A stretch of DNA of 64,000 nucleotides from Betaproteobacteria bacterium (GTDB taxonomy: Bacteria; Pseudomonadota; Gammaproteobacteria; Burkholderiales; Rhodocyclaceae): positions 1 to 64,000 of the forward strand of contig VEPL01000027.1 of the NCBI GenBank assembly GCA_012026885.1. Direction: 5' to 3'. The notes beneath the pieces are model-generated. The model did no database searches, had not been told where the DNA came from, and was given only the letters and a program-made list of their open reading frames with translations. Below are positions 32,037 to 42,655 of this stretch, in pieces (the stretch's first letter is position 1; the number at the start of each line of letters is the position of its first letter). The position numbers and the translations under genes were made by a program.

Positions 32037-33445
32037 GCACTCCTGCTGCCGCATCGATGTTCAGCATGGACGCCGAGCAATCCGCCATCGGTGGCTTACT
32101 GCTCGATCCTTCTGCATTCGACCTGATTGGCGACATGCTCAGCGAGGGGGATTTCTACCGCGAAGACCACCGGCTCATCTTTCGCAGAATCGCCATGATG
32201 CATCACCAGGGGCTTCCGGTTGATGTGGTGACTGTCGCCGAAGAAATCGACATGGCTGGAGAATCGGAACGCACTGGGGGACTGGCCTACCTGGGCGAAA
32301 TTGCTGCCAACACACCGAGCGCCGCGAACATCAAGCGTTATGCCCAAGTGGTGCGAGAAAAGCGCCTGCTGCGTGACCTTCTGGCGGCATCCTCTGAAGT
32401 GGCCGAACTGGCTCGCCAAGTGGGGCCGGAGTCGGCGGCGCAGCGTATTGAGGCAGCACAGGAAAAGCTGTTGGCACTCTCGGCAAGACATCGGGCTCAG
32501 CGCGAACCGGAGGAGATCGGCGCCGCGCTACCCCGGTTGCTGGAAGCTATCGATCAGCGTCGGGAGAGTCAGGGGCAGATTGCGGGCCTGCGTACCGGCT
32601 TCGCCGACCTGGATAGGATAACGAATGGCTTGCATCCGGGCGACCTGATCATCATCGCGGGCCGCCCCTCGATGGGGAAATCCTGCCTGGCGCAGAACAT
32701 CGCGGAGAACGTCGCTATCGACGGTGGAACCGCGATGGTGTTTTCACTGGAAATGTCGGCCGACCAACTGACCGAACGGTCGACAGCAAGTGTTGGGGGG
32801 ATCGCGTTGTCGGCGCTTCGGTCTGGCGAACTCACGGATGACGACGACACGCGGCTGTCGTTCGCGATGAGCAAACTGTACAAGGCAAAGCTGATCATCG
32901 ATGACACGGCCGCGCCGACGATTGCACAGATGCGGAGCAGTTCGCGTCGGGTTCAGCGCAGGTCCGGCCTCGATTTGATCGTGGTCGATTACATACAGCT
33001 GATCGGATCGACGGACTTCCGCAAGGCCGGCAACCGGAACGAGGAAATCGGTCAGATCACGCGGGGCCTGAAGCTCATGGCCCGCGAACTTGCTGTGCCG
33101 GTGATCGCTTTGTCGCAATTGTCGCGTGATGTTGAAAGGCGCCCGGACAGGCGCCCGCTGATGTCGGATCTTCGCGAATCCGGCGCTATCGAGCAGGACG
33201 CCGACCTGATCCTGATGGCGTACCGCGACGAGTACTACAACCCTACTGGGCCGTTTAAGGGGCTGGCCGAAATCCTTATTCGCAAGCATCGGATGGGCGA
33301 ACTCGGCGATGTGCGGATGGTTTTCCAAGGCGAATACGCCCGTTTCCGCGATGCCGATTCGCATGCCTGGCAGAACGCCATGCGTGCAGCGAGTGAAGCA
33401 GCACAGGCCGCGAAGCCGATGCGTCGCCGTGGCTTTAACGATTGA
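32033..33445 (+). CDS. replicative DNA helicase, DnaB type, element-encoded
   Basis: A 470-aa DnaB-family helicase. The N-terminal domain (EQSAIGGLLLDPSAFDLI) is followed by a RecA-like motor: Walker A GRPSMGKS, Walker B LIVVDYIQLI, H3 motif VIALSQLSRDVE and the arginine-finger region RKHRMGELG. It is complete and close to chromosomal DnaB in length. Coupled to the HTH protein, it gives the element its own replication module. Its C-terminal tail is Ala/Arg-rich. Confidence 0.93.
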   Translation: MSTPAAASMFSMDAEQSAIGGLLLDPSAFDLIGDMLSEGDFYREDHRLIFRRIAMMHHQGLPVDVVTVAEEIDMAGESERTGGLAYLGEIAANTPSAANIKRYAQVVREKRLLRDLLAASSEVAELARQVGPESAAQRIEAAQEKLLALSARHRAQREPEEIGAALPRLLEAIDQRRESQGQIAGLRTGFADLDRITNGLHPGDLIIIAGRPSMGKSCLAQNIAENVAIDGGTAMVFSLEMSADQLTERSTASVGGIALSALRSGELTDDDDTRLSFAMSKLYKAKLIIDDTAAPTIAQMRSSSRRVQRRSGLDLIVVDYIQLIGSTDFRKAGNRNEEIGQITRGLKLMARELAVPVIALSQLSRDVERRPDRRPLMSDLRESGAIEQDADLILMAYRDEYYNPTGPFKGLAEILIRKHRMGELGDVRMVFQGEYARFRDADSHAWQNAMRAASEAAQAAKPMRRRGFND

Positions 33446-33530
33446 TCACCCAAGTAGCAAAAGCAATGAGCCATGAAGTTGATGAACACTTGATTGCAAT
33501 CGATTAGATTGTGACGACAGCAAATGATGA

Positions 33531-34361
33531 CTTAGCCGAATCGCTGGATCGCGGAACCATCGCAACGCTGATCAGTGGATGCCCGCCCTGGCAGATAAGA
33601 TCAGCAGCCGTGACGGTCGAGGCAACGGTATCAGTGAGGCGAAGCGTGCTGTGGTGATTGCCGAGTGCTATGCGACGGTGGCCGAGGCCAAGGCCAAGCT
33701 GAAAGCCTTGGGCGCGTGATTCGCAAGAGGCAGAAGAACTAGCCGGGGAAGAACTAGCCAGCAAACTAGCCAGGGAGAATGCCGCCCCGCCCCTTATGCA
33801 TTTTGCCGGTAAGGTTTTGGTAAGGGAGCACGATGTGTTGCTGGTGACGGATGTAAAGGTTCAGCGAAGGGTTAATGAACTGCGCAAGCGCATCGCCAGT
33901 ATCGGAATTGCCAAACGGGTACTTGTGAAGGCGTCGAAGCTGTCCAGTCACCCAAAGGTCTTGCTAAGGGGCAGGCTTGAAATCTGGCCCCGGTTTCACG
34001 GACTACTCAGGGCAAAGTACGCACGCTGGTACGCACGGAAAGCCATGTTTCCAAGAAAGCAGTTACCAACCTGGTTGCCAAGGAAACTATGGATTTCAGG
34101 GCGCTGGTATCCAGCGATGTATCCAAGGAATCGGCAGTTGGCGGCGTAAGGTTAGCAAGCTGGTTAGCAAGTAATCGGCAATTAGCGCACGTCGGTTAAT
34201 GACCGAGTTAATGCACAAACAACGATTTCCAAGCGACAGGTATCGAGGCCGCCGAACTGGTTCGCAAGTCACGGGTCGCAACGAAACAGGCAATTTCGAT
34301 CGCTCACCTGTGGGACGGTTACACGGGGCGGAGTTACACCCGTGGTTACACAGAACTGTGA
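33531..34361 (+). pseudogene. decayed repetitive coding region with 12-bp doublets
   Basis: No intact gene covers this stretch. Reading pieces in three frames gives protein-like segments separated by stops and shifts. Examples are ISEAKRAVVIAECYATVAEA (to the stop at 33719), EELASKLARENAAPP, VSKKAVTNLVAKE, KVSKLVSK and IEAAELVRKSRVATKQAIS (to the stop at 34361). Short units recur 12 bp apart: GTACGCACG (34017, 34029), GTTACCAA/GTTGCCAA (34062, 34074), GTATCC (34107, 34119) and GGTTAGCAAG (34150, 34162). AACTAGCC occurs three times (33737, 33752, 33764). It is either a broken repeat-protein gene or an iteron-like origin beside the helicase gene. Confidence 0.45.
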
Positions 34362-34430
34362 CATTTCCTTGGCGGTGGAAGGGGCGCCAAGATGCAGAGG
34401 GGCCGATGTAACTTGAATCCCGATGTCGTT

Positions 34431-34829
34431 CTATAAGCCCTCGCAGGCCGGCCTATTCACGAGGAAGTCATCCATGACACGACCTTCCCTGTTTAGGTAG
34501 CGGTAACGGAAATAAAATCCTTGATTGAAAACCGGAGTGGCCTTGATAGCGGAGCACGCTTGGGGAACAACCTCGCTGCGCGTTCCGGCTCGCCATGCGG
34601 ATAACGTGGAATCGGGTATGTCCCGCCGAAAGGCGATAACGTACTCGTAGACTACGGCTTTGCCATCCTGATAGGCTCGCGCTGAGAGTGTGGCGCCATC
34701 ATTTGGAGGGTTCCTCTTGAGATTCGAGTCCGCTGCATGGGCTGCGTTCCTCGCGAATTCGTAGACATCCGTGCCGGCGAGCGCATCTGCCGAAATCGCG
34801 ATCAACAAAGCAGCGATCATTCCCCGCAT
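34431..34829 (-). CDS. small exported protein of unknown function
   Basis: A 132-aa protein from the ATG at 34829, with GGGAAG upstream. It has a clear signal peptide (MRGMIAALLIAISADALA). The mature part has no recognised domain; it contains two cysteines (PQACSAIK and RPACEGL) that could form a disulfide. It sits just beyond the 3' end of tRNA-Pro, transcribed the same way. The flanking base composition is lower in GC than the core genome. Confidence 0.6.
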   Translation of the reverse strand: MRGMIAALLIAISADALAGTDVYEFARNAAHAADSNLKRNPPNDGATLSARAYQDGKAVVYEYVIAFRRDIPDSTLSAWRAGTRSEVVPQACSAIKATPVFNQGFYFRYRYLNREGRVMDDFLVNRPACEGL

Positions 34830-34867
34830 CTCACTTCCCTTCGACGCAATGAGTGGCCTGGAATATC

Positions 34868-34944
<77 letters not shown>

Positions 34945-34968
34945 ACATGCGGTTAGTTTAGCTGAGCG

Positions 34969-35730
34969 TCATCTGCCATGGCGAATGTCGCTACACAGTC
35001 TCTCGAATTGCTTGAACGTTTTTTTCCCCTTCTTGAACGTCTTGGAGTTATTGGAGTCGAGCGCTTCCCAATCGATGCCAAGCGGTGTCGTTTCGGCAAC
35101 CGTCATGCTCAGCATTCGATCGTTGAACATAAATTGGTAGTTCTGATTGCAGGCCTGATCATGAAGTTCGGTCGCAGTTGCTTCCGGATTTTTGGCGATA
35201 ATCTCAGTCAGGTAAGCCTTTAGGGGACATTTCTTTGGCCGGCTTCCTTCTTTTGCAATCCTGGTTTGGCTGGTCGACTTTTTCGAGTGTTCGATTTTGC
35301 TGATGGATGCTTGGACCAGATCTATTGCGCCGCGATTGTCGCCGGGCTTAGAAAGTGCCAGCGCTGCGAGATAAACCTTGATTTGCCCTGAACCATCCTT
35401 GCCATGATGGCTCTGCACAAACCTTTCGAACGCTTCTGACTCGGATGTGATGGCCAGTACCAAGGCGTGTGCGGCGCCCTGTGGTTCCTGAGCATCCATG
35501 CGGAGGATGCCTTCCCCCCAAGCTGGAATCTCGATATTGAACGGCTGAAGCTGCAAGCCAACCTCTTGAAGGAACCTGTCCAGCCTCGTTTTGTTTCCTT
35601 TGAACTTGCTAAGTAGCCGCTTGGTCGCTGCATCAACGATTGATCGGAGTCCGATGTTGAAGACATCCGACCGGGAGAACAATTGAAGCCTGAAGGCGGC
35701 CGCTTCCGATCTGGTGTCGCCCATGATCAT
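34969..35730 (-). CDS. unknown protein translationally coupled to the integrase
   Basis: A 253-aa protein whose ATG overlaps the integrase stop (ATGA; a second ATG lies 6 bp in). It is soluble, rich in Lys and Ser, with a basic middle segment (KKSTSQTRIAKEGSRPKK) and a Lys-rich C-terminus. No known domain was recognised. Tight coupling to the integrase suggests a role in integration, excision or its control, but this is inferred from position only. Confidence 0.65.
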   Translation of the reverse strand: MIMGDTRSEAAAFRLQLFSRSDVFNIGLRSIVDAATKRLLSKFKGNKTRLDRFLQEVGLQLQPFNIEIPAWGEGILRMDAQEPQGAAHALVLAITSESEAFERFVQSHHGKDGSGQIKVYLAALALSKPGDNRGAIDLVQASISKIEHSKKSTSQTRIAKEGSRPKKCPLKAYLTEIIAKNPEATATELHDQACNQNYQFMFNDRMLSMTVAETTPLGIDWEALDSNNSKTFKKGKKTFKQFERLCSDIRHGR

Positions 35731-36968
35731 GCCGCCTTGGTATTGATCGGCACAACGTTGGCGCCACTCTCAAGCGCGGACAGGTGATCCGCCCAAGCCT
35801 GCATCATCGTTCGGCGCTCTTCGATGTACTCGGCCTGGTGCACATAGGCGGCAAGCACTTGGTTGCGCTCTTTGTGCGCAAGCTGGCGGTCGATTACTTC
35901 CTTGCGAAAGCCCATTTCGGAGAGTGCGCTGGCGGCCGTTGCCCGGAAGCCGTGCCCGCTAACCTCGTTGCCGGCGTATCCCATTGCGCGCAGTGCGCTG
36001 TTGATGGTGTTATCGCTCATGGCTCGCTTCGGATCATTTCGGTTTGGAAAAACTAGTTCGCCGTGCCCGGAGTAGGGAAGCAGCTGGCGGAAGATTTCAA
36101 CGGCCTGCCGCGATAGCGGAACAACGTGTGCATCGCGCATCTTCATGCCGGTCATGCCGCGTGCCCGGTCGCGTTCGCCGGGAACAATCCAGGTTGCCGA
36201 ATCTAGGTCGATTTCGCTCCAATGGGCGGCACGCAATTCCCCAGGCCGCAGGAAGAGGAGGGTAGCCAGGCGGATCGCCAGCTTGACCGGCAGGCTGATG
36301 CGCGCAGCTTCGAGGCGGATGAAGAAGGTCGGCATCTGGCGGACGTGAAGCGATGGATAGTGGGCCGCCTTACGGGTCTTCAACGCCTTTTCCAATCCCG
36401 TGACAGGGTTCTCGGCTTCACGCAGGCCGCTGGTGATCGCGTAGGTGAAAACGTCGGACATCCGCTGCCGGACGCGCTTCAGAGTTTCCAGTGCGCCGCG
36501 CGCCTCGATCTTGCGTAGCGTCGCGAGCACTTCAGTCGGGCGAATGTCGCCGACCGGACGATGGCCGAGGGCTGGGAAGACGTCGACCTCAAGCGATCGC
36601 AGCACTTTCGCCGAATATTCGGGCGTCAGGTTTGGGCTGACTTTCTGATGCCAAGCCGTGGCGACTGCCTTGAAGTTATTTGCTGCGGCGCTGGCCGCAA
36701 TCAGCTTGTCGGTCTTCTTCTTTTGTCCGGGGTCGATGCCTTGTTCGAGCAGTTCTTTTGCATCATCTCTCCGTCTTCTGGCTTCCTTTAAGCCGACGGC
36801 GGGGTAGACGCCGAGTGCGAGCGTCTTTTGCTTGCTGGCGAACCTGTACGCCGTCCGCCAGTACTTCGCGCCATCTGATCTGACCTCGATGTAAAGCCCG
36901 CCGGAGTCGGCTACCCGGTAAGGTTTCGGGCCAGCTTTGAGGTTGGAAATTGCCTTGTCCGTCAGCAT
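35727..36968 (-). CDS. int: tyrosine-family integrase, P4 type
   Basis: A 413-aa phage-type integrase. The N-terminal DUF4102-like arm-binding domain has LTDKAISNLKAGPKPYRVADSGGL. The core-binding domain follows, and the catalytic domain carries Arg in LFLRPGELRAAHW, His-x-x-Arg in HGFRATAAS, His in LAHKERN and Tyr in AAYVHQAEY (nucleophile). Length and domains fit P4-like integrases that use tRNA genes. It starts 193 bp from the right att repeat, and three ATGTACCAACA copies fall between its start and the tRNA. Confidence 0.94.
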   Translation of the reverse strand: MLTDKAISNLKAGPKPYRVADSGGLYIEVRSDGAKYWRTAYRFASKQKTLALGVYPAVGLKEARRRRDDAKELLEQGIDPGQKKKTDKLIAASAAANNFKAVATAWHQKVSPNLTPEYSAKVLRSLEVDVFPALGHRPVGDIRPTEVLATLRKIEARGALETLKRVRQRMSDVFTYAITSGLREAENPVTGLEKALKTRKAAHYPSLHVRQMPTFFIRLEAARISLPVKLAIRLATLLFLRPGELRAAHWSEIDLDSATWIVPGERDRARGMTGMKMRDAHVVPLSRQAVEIFRQLLPYSGHGELVFPNRNDPKRAMSDNTINSALRAMGYAGNEVSGHGFRATAASALSEMGFRKEVIDRQLAHKERNQVLAAYVHQAEYIEERRTMMQAWADHLSALESGANVVPINTKAA

Positions 36969-36982
36969 TTTGCCTCCCGATT

Positions 36983-37064
36983 TGTTGGTACATGAGCGTC
37001 GTTTTTGGCTGGCAATCCCGATATGCCAACATATGTACCAACAAAATTGCCGGATGTACCAACA
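36983..37064 (+). repeat. ATGTACCAACA repeats at the right end, probable integrase arm sites
   Basis: Exact copies lie at 37033–37043 and 37054–37064 (plus orientation) and 36983–36993 (inverted). A near copy (ATGCCAACA) lies at 37023–37031. With the two at the left end there are five exact copies, all within about 180 bp of an att site. Confidence 0.72.
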
Positions 37065-37094
37065 CTAAAACGAACGACTGCGGACTCAGTATAA

Positions 37095-37122
37095 ACAAAA
37101 AACCCCGCATTTGCGCGGGGTT
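37095..37122 (-). terminator. intrinsic terminator after tRNA-Arg
   Basis: AACCCCGC (37101–37108) and GCGGGGTT (37115–37122) pair around ATTTGC. On the minus strand the stem is followed by a run of T (complement of 37095–37102). It would end the tRNA-Arg transcript before the integrase gene. Confidence 0.75.
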
Positions 37123-37155
37123 GAGGGCGTTACAGAACTTTTGCGGGTTTTGCTG

Positions 37156-37230
37156 TGGTCCCCTCGCCGGGAATCGAACCCAGATTTGCCGCTTAGGAGG
37201 CGGCCGTTCTATCCATTGAACTACGAGGAG
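37156..37230 (-). tRNA. tRNA-Arg (anticodon CCU), integration site
   Basis: On the minus strand the gene starts CTCCTCGTAGTTCAATGG and ends in CGAGGGGACCA, with CCA encoded. The anticodon arm CCGC-CTCCTAA-GCGG gives CCU. The acceptor stem pairs with one U-G. The T arm is TGGG-TTCGATT-CCCG. Its 3' end forms the right att copy of the element, so integration has kept the tRNA whole. Confidence 0.95.
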
Positions 37231-37280
37231 GCTGCGGAAAAGGGGCTATTCTAGCGCCCTTCGCGGCCGATCGTTCCTCC

Positions 37281-39203
37281 ATGCCCTACCTCAAGCTGTC
37301 CGGCGCCTGCCTCGCCTATGGCCACGTGCCCTTGCTCGACCATGCCGATTTCCTCCTTGATCCGGGCGAGCGCGTCGCCCTGATCGGACGCAACGGAACG
37401 GGCAAATCGTCACTGCTCGCTGCGCTGGCGGCGGGCAATGGCAAGGGCAGGCTGGATGACGGCGAAGTCTGGGTGCAGCCGGGGATTCGCGTCGGCTATG
37501 TGCCGCAGGAGCCAGCGTTCGATGCCGCGCAGACGGTGTTCGCGACCGTCGTATCCGGTATGGGCGACGTTTCGGCGCTGCTTGCCGAGTACCACGCCGT
37601 GTCGCACCACCTTGCCGATGACGGGTCCGACCGGGAAGCACTGCTGGCGCGCATGGACGCACTGCAGCACGAACTCGAGGCGCGCGGAGCCTGGTCATTC
37701 GAAGCGCAGGCGGAACGGGCGATTGCCCGCTTCGGGCTGGATCCCGAGGCCGTCGTCGGCGCCCTGTCGGGCGGGCAGAAAAAGCGTGTCGCGCTGGCTC
37801 AGGCACTCGCCATCGCGCCCGAGGTGCTGCTCCTCGACGAGCCGACCAACCACCTCGACATCGCCGCCATCGAGTGGCTCGAAAATCTGCTGATCGAGAG
37901 CGGCGTCACCCTCCTGTTCATCACGCACGACCGGGCTTTCCTCGATCGCGTATGCACGCGCATCGTCGAGCTCGACCGCGGCCGGTTGGCCAGCTTCCCG
38001 GGCAATTTCTCCCGCTACCAGGAGCGCAAGGACGCGCAGCTGCACGAGGAGGCACTGGCCAATGCTCGCGCCGACAAATTGCTCAAGCAGGAAGAAGCCT
38101 GGATCCGCAAAGGCGTCGAGGCTCGGCGGACGCGGGCGGTGTTCCGCGTCCAGCGCCTCGACCACCTGCGTGCGGAGCGTCAGGCCCGTCGCGAGCGCAT
38201 GGGGCGCGCCAGCCTCCAGCTCGATGCCGGCGAACGGAGCGGCAAGCTCGTTGCTGAGCTCCTGCATGTCAGCAAGTCCTACGGTCAACGCCGGATAGTG
38301 CGCGATTTCTCGGCGCGCCTGCAGCGCGGCGACAAGATCGGCCTGATCGGCCCGAATGGCGCAGGCAAGACGACGTTGCTGCGGCTGATCCTGGGTGAGC
38401 TGGTGCCCGACGCCGGCACGGTCCGCCAGGGTACCAAGCTGGAAGTGGCCTACTTCGACCAGTTCCGCACCCAGCTCGATCCGGATGCCAGCCTCGCCGA
38501 CGTGATTTCGCCGGGTTCCGACTGGGTCGAGGTGGGCGGGGCACGCAAGCACGTCATCGGCTACCTGGAGGATTTCCTGTTCGCGCCCGAGCGCGCCCGC
38601 TCGCCGGTGCGTTCGCTGTCGGGCGGCGAGCGCAACCGCCTGCTGCTCGCCCGCCTGTTTGCCAGGCCGGCCAACGTGCTGGTCCTCGACGAGCCGACCA
38701 ACGACCTTGACATCGAGACGCTCGAGCTGCTCGAGCAGCTGCTGCAGGAGTACGACGGCACCCTTTTCCTGGTCAGCCACGACCGGACCTTCCTCGACAA
38801 CGTGGTCACCCAGACCATTGCCGCCGAGGGCGACGGGGTGTGGCGGGAATATGTGGGCGGCTACAGCGACTGGGTGGCTTGCCGGAACGCCGCAAGCGCG
38901 CCGGCGGATGCGACTGCGGCAACGCGCGCGGATACCCGTCCGGTCAAGGCGCTCGCACGGTCGCGGGCCGATCGCCTGTCCTGGAAGGAACAGCGCGAAC
39001 TGGAGGCCCTGCCGGAGCGCATTGCGGCGCTCGAAGCCGAGCAGGCCGATGTCGCGGGACGCCTGGCCGATCCTGGCCTCTACCAGCGTGATCCGCCGGC
39101 GGCACAGCAGGCAGCGGCCCGGTTGGCGACGATCGAGGAGGAACTGCTGGCGTTGCTCGAGCGCTGGGAAGCGCTGGAGGCGCGTACCGGCAATGGTGCC
39201 TGA
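37281..39203 (+). CDS. uup: ABC-F family ATPase Uup
   Basis: A 640-aa protein with two ABC domains and no membrane segments. Walker A motifs are GRNGTGKS and GPNGAGKT. Signatures are LSGGQKKR and LSGGERNR, and Walker B/linker motifs are LLLDEPTNHLD and LVLDEPTNDLD. A C-terminal coiled-coil domain (about 555–640) marks Uup, which binds branched DNA and also acts on ribosomes. It is transcribed away from tRNA-Arg and is the first chromosomal gene right of the element. Confidence 0.93.
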   Translation: MPYLKLSGACLAYGHVPLLDHADFLLDPGERVALIGRNGTGKSSLLAALAAGNGKGRLDDGEVWVQPGIRVGYVPQEPAFDAAQTVFATVVSGMGDVSALLAEYHAVSHHLADDGSDREALLARMDALQHELEARGAWSFEAQAERAIARFGLDPEAVVGALSGGQKKRVALAQALAIAPEVLLLDEPTNHLDIAAIEWLENLLIESGVTLLFITHDRAFLDRVCTRIVELDRGRLASFPGNFSRYQERKDAQLHEEALANARADKLLKQEEAWIRKGVEARRTRAVFRVQRLDHLRAERQARRERMGRASLQLDAGERSGKLVAELLHVSKSYGQRRIVRDFSARLQRGDKIGLIGPNGAGKTTLLRLILGELVPDAGTVRQGTKLEVAYFDQFRTQLDPDASLADVISPGSDWVEVGGARKHVIGYLEDFLFAPERARSPVRSLSGGERNRLLLARLFARPANVLVLDEPTNDLDIETLELLEQLLQEYDGTLFLVSHDRTFLDNVVTQTIAAEGDGVWREYVGGYSDWVACRNAASAPADATAATRADTRPVKALARSRADRLSWKEQRELEALPERIAALEAEQADVAGRLADPGLYQRDPPAAQQAAARLATIEEELLALLERWEALEARTGNGA

Positions 39204-39244
39204 GCCGGATGGTACCCGTTCGCTAACGCCGGCATGCTCCCCGG

Positions 39245-39253
39245 TGCGATAAT
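39245..39253 (+). promoter_or_regulatory. extended -10 promoter before the MBL-fold gene
   Basis: TGC-GATAAT is an extended -10 element with no clear -35. It would start transcription near 39260, 22 bases before the ATG. The identical 9-mer precedes leuC. Confidence 0.45.
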
Positions 39254-39281
39254 GCCGCTCCCCGCGTCTTCGGTTGCCGCC

Positions 39282-39923
39282 ATGCGTTACGCCATCGTCC
39301 CGGTCACTCCCTTCGAACAGAATTGCACCGTCCTCTGGTGCGAGGAAACCCGCCGCGCCGCGGTTGTCGATCCCGGTGGCGATATTCCCCGCATCCTCGC
39401 CGCCCTCACGCGGGAAGGCCTGCAACTCGAAAAAATTCTCGTCACCCACGGGCACATCGATCATGCCGGCGGCGTTGCGGCACTGGCCGAGCGGGCCGGC
39501 GTGCCGATCGAAGGGCCGCATGTCGAGGATCGCTTCTGGATCGACGGCATGGCGCAGCAGAGCCGGATGTTCGGCTTTCCCGGTGTCCAGGGTTTCACGC
39601 CGGACCGCTGGTTGCAGGGAGGTGACAGCGTGTGTTTCGGCAACGTGACCCTCGACGTGCTGCACTGCCCGGGCCACACGCCGGGCCATGTCGTCTTCTT
39701 CGATGCCGCCGGGCGCCTCGCGCAGGTCGGCGACGTCCTCTTCCAGGGGTCGATCGGCCGCACCGATTTTCCGCGCGGCGATCACGGGACGCTGATCCGT
39801 TCGATCAGGGAAGTCCTTTTTCCGCTCGGCGACGACGTCTCCTTCATCCCGGGGCACGGCCCGATGTCGACCTTCGGCGAGGAGCGACGGCACAACCCCT
39901 TCCTCAGTGGCCGTTACGGCTGA
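39282..39923 (+). CDS. MBL-fold metallo-hydrolase (YcbL/glyoxalase II-like)
   Basis: A 213-aa single-domain metallo-beta-lactamase fold protein. The metal motif is [10 protein letters not shown]; later ligands are His in CPGHTPGH, Asp in VGDVLF and His in PGHGPMS. The start at 39282 ([15 protein letters not shown]) fits the family; an earlier ATG is unlikely. YcbL-type enzymes have glyoxalase II-like thioesterase activity. The exact substrate is unknown. Confidence 0.88.
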   Translation: MRYAIVPVTPFEQNCTVLWCEETRRAAVVDPGGDIPRILAALTREGLQLEKILVTHGHIDHAGGVAALAERAGVPIEGPHVEDRFWIDGMAQQSRMFGFPGVQGFTPDRWLQGGDSVCFGNVTLDVLHCPGHTPGHVVFFDAAGRLAQVGDVLFQGSIGRTDFPRGDHGTLIRSIREVLFPLGDDVSFIPGHGPMSTFGEERRHNPFLSGRYG

Positions 39924-39944
39924 TGTCAGCCGCAGTCGCTGACG

Positions 39945-39982
39945 GTTGCGGTCGACACTCGCGGGAATGCGATTTTCAAGGC
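39945..39982 (+). repeat. dispersed GCGGTCGAC element, copy between MBL gene and alkA
   Basis: GTTGCGGTCGAC (39945–39956), 13 bases, then CGATTTTCAAGGC (39970–39982). The copy at 49348–49384 has the same first 12 bases, the same 13-base spacing and CGATTTTCAGGC. Other extragenic or gene-end copies begin at 6725, 10626, 13242 and 53033. Confidence 0.55.
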
Positions 39983-39990
39983 GGACTGCA

Positions 39991-40608
39991 ATGATTCCCG
40001 ACTACTGGCTGCAGGCGACCCGCGAACTGGCTGCTACCGATCCCGGCATGGCCGAGCTGGTCGCCCGCTACGAAGGGGTCGGCCTTGCCTCGCGCGGCGA
40101 CGCCTTCGGGACGCTGGCGCGTTCCATCATCGGGCAGCAGATCTCGGTCAAGGCGGCCGAGGCCGTCTGGCAGCGTTTTTCGGCAGCCCTGCCCCAGGTG
40201 ACTCCGCAGGCGGTGCTGGCGGCGGGGAGCGCCGGGCTCGCCGGTTGCGGCCTGAGCGGCCGCAAGACGGAATACCTGATCGACCTGGCCGCGCATTTTT
40301 CTTCCGGACGCCTCGATCCGACGGCCTGGGATACCCTGGACGACGAGGCACTGATTGCCCTGCTCGTCGACGTGCGCGGCATCGGCCGGTGGACGGCGGA
40401 AATGTTTTTGATTTTCAACCAGTTGCGTCCGGACGTCTTCCCGCTCGACGACCTCGGCCTGCAGCGCGCCATCCATGAACGCTATTTTGCCGGCGAAAAA
40501 CAGCCGCGCCGGAACCTGGCCTCGTTTGGCGAGCGTTGGCGGCCATGGCGTTCGGTGGCGACCTGGTTGCTCTGGCGCAGCCTGGACCCCTTGCCTGTGG
40601 AGTACTGA
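39991..40608 (+). CDS. alkA: DNA-3-methyladenine glycosylase II (AlkA/MAG type)
   Basis: A 205-aa helix-hairpin-helix glycosylase that removes alkylated purines. The HhH motif is VRGIGRWTAEMFL and the catalytic Asp lies in FPLDDLGLQ. The N-terminal helices include RSIIGQQISVKAAEAVW. It lacks the AlkA N-terminal TBP-like domain and so resembles the short MAG1/yeast-like form. The ATG at 39991 was preferred over an ATG at 39946. Confidence 0.88.
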   Translation: MIPDYWLQATRELAATDPGMAELVARYEGVGLASRGDAFGTLARSIIGQQISVKAAEAVWQRFSAALPQVTPQAVLAAGSAGLAGCGLSGRKTEYLIDLAAHFSSGRLDPTAWDTLDDEALIALLVDVRGIGRWTAEMFLIFNQLRPDVFPLDDLGLQRAIHERYFAGEKQPRRNLASFGERWRPWRSVATWLLWRSLDPLPVEY

Positions 40609-40665
40609 GCGGGCTCATACGGCGTTTGAGGTAGAATACCCCCCGACCCAGATTCCGGACCGCCC

Positions 40666-41634
<969 letters not shown>

Positions 41635-42593
41635 CCTCGCGGAGCGCGTCGGCACTTTTCTTGCCGCGCGGCTGCCGCCAACGGCCACGCTGTGTGTCGG
41701 TCTTTCGGGGGGCTGCGATTCGGTCGTTCTCCTCCATGTCGTGGCGGGTCTCGGTTTCGGCGACCGTTTGCGCGCGCTCCATGTCAATCATGGCTTGTCA
41801 CCGAACGCCGGGTGCTGGGCGGAGAGGTGCTCGGACTACTGCGCCGGCCTCGGCGTGCCGCTGGTGGTCAAGAATGTTGCGGTCGACCGTGCCAGCGGGG
41901 CCGGACTCGAGGCGGCCGCCCGCGCGGCCCGCTATGCAGCCTTTGCCGATTGCGGCTGCGACGTCCTCCTGCTCGGCCATCATCGCGGCGACCAGGCCGA
42001 GACGCTGCTCTTGAACCTGCTGCGCGGCTCCGGGGTCGCCGGTGCGGCGGCGATCCGGGATGAACGGCAGCATGCCGGGCTGCGCGTAATTCGTCCCTTG
42101 CTCGCTGTCGGGCGTGACGAGATCGAGGGGTATGCGCGCCTGAACGGGCTGGCTTGGAGCGACGACGAGAGCAACGGCGACATGGCGCTGACGCGCAATT
42201 TCCTGCGTCACCAAATCGTGCCCCTGCTTGCGGGCCGATTCCCTGCGGCAGAGGAGAACCTGGCGCGCGCGGCGGGTCATTTCGGCGAGGCAGCGACCTT
42301 GCTCGGGGAACTCGCCGCGCTCGACTGGCAGGCTGCCGCGACCGGCGAGGAATTGCGGCTCGATTGCGTCCGTTCCCTGTCGCCCCCCAGGCTCGCCAAC
42401 CTGATCCGCCACCGCCTTCACGTTCTCGGCTGGCAGGCACCGGTCGCAGCGCGCCTCGACGAATTCTGCCGCCAGTTGCTCGCTGCCGGCCCGGATCGTC
42501 ATCCCGAACTGCGCTTGCCCGCCGGAAAAATGGTGGCCGGTCGCGGGCGCCTGCGCTGGATTGCGCACGGGTGACAAACTGTTACGGTGCACG

Positions 42594-42623
42594 TTTCCGC
42601 GCCGGCAGGCCTTCAGTTACAAT
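42594..42623 (+). promoter_or_regulatory. candidate sigma-70 promoter of dapA
   Basis: TTTCCG (42594–42599), 18 bp, TACAAT (42618–42623). It lies in the 81-bp gap between tilS and dapA. No lysine riboswitch is possible in so short a leader. Confidence 0.4.
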
Positions 42624-42655
42624 CTTCAGATTATCTTTTCTCCCAGTCAGGCCAC

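Noticed and set aside
33577-33719. A 46-aa gene starting at ATG 33579
   Set aside because: There is no ribosome-binding site and the frame continues upstream without a start; it fits better as a piece of the decayed region.
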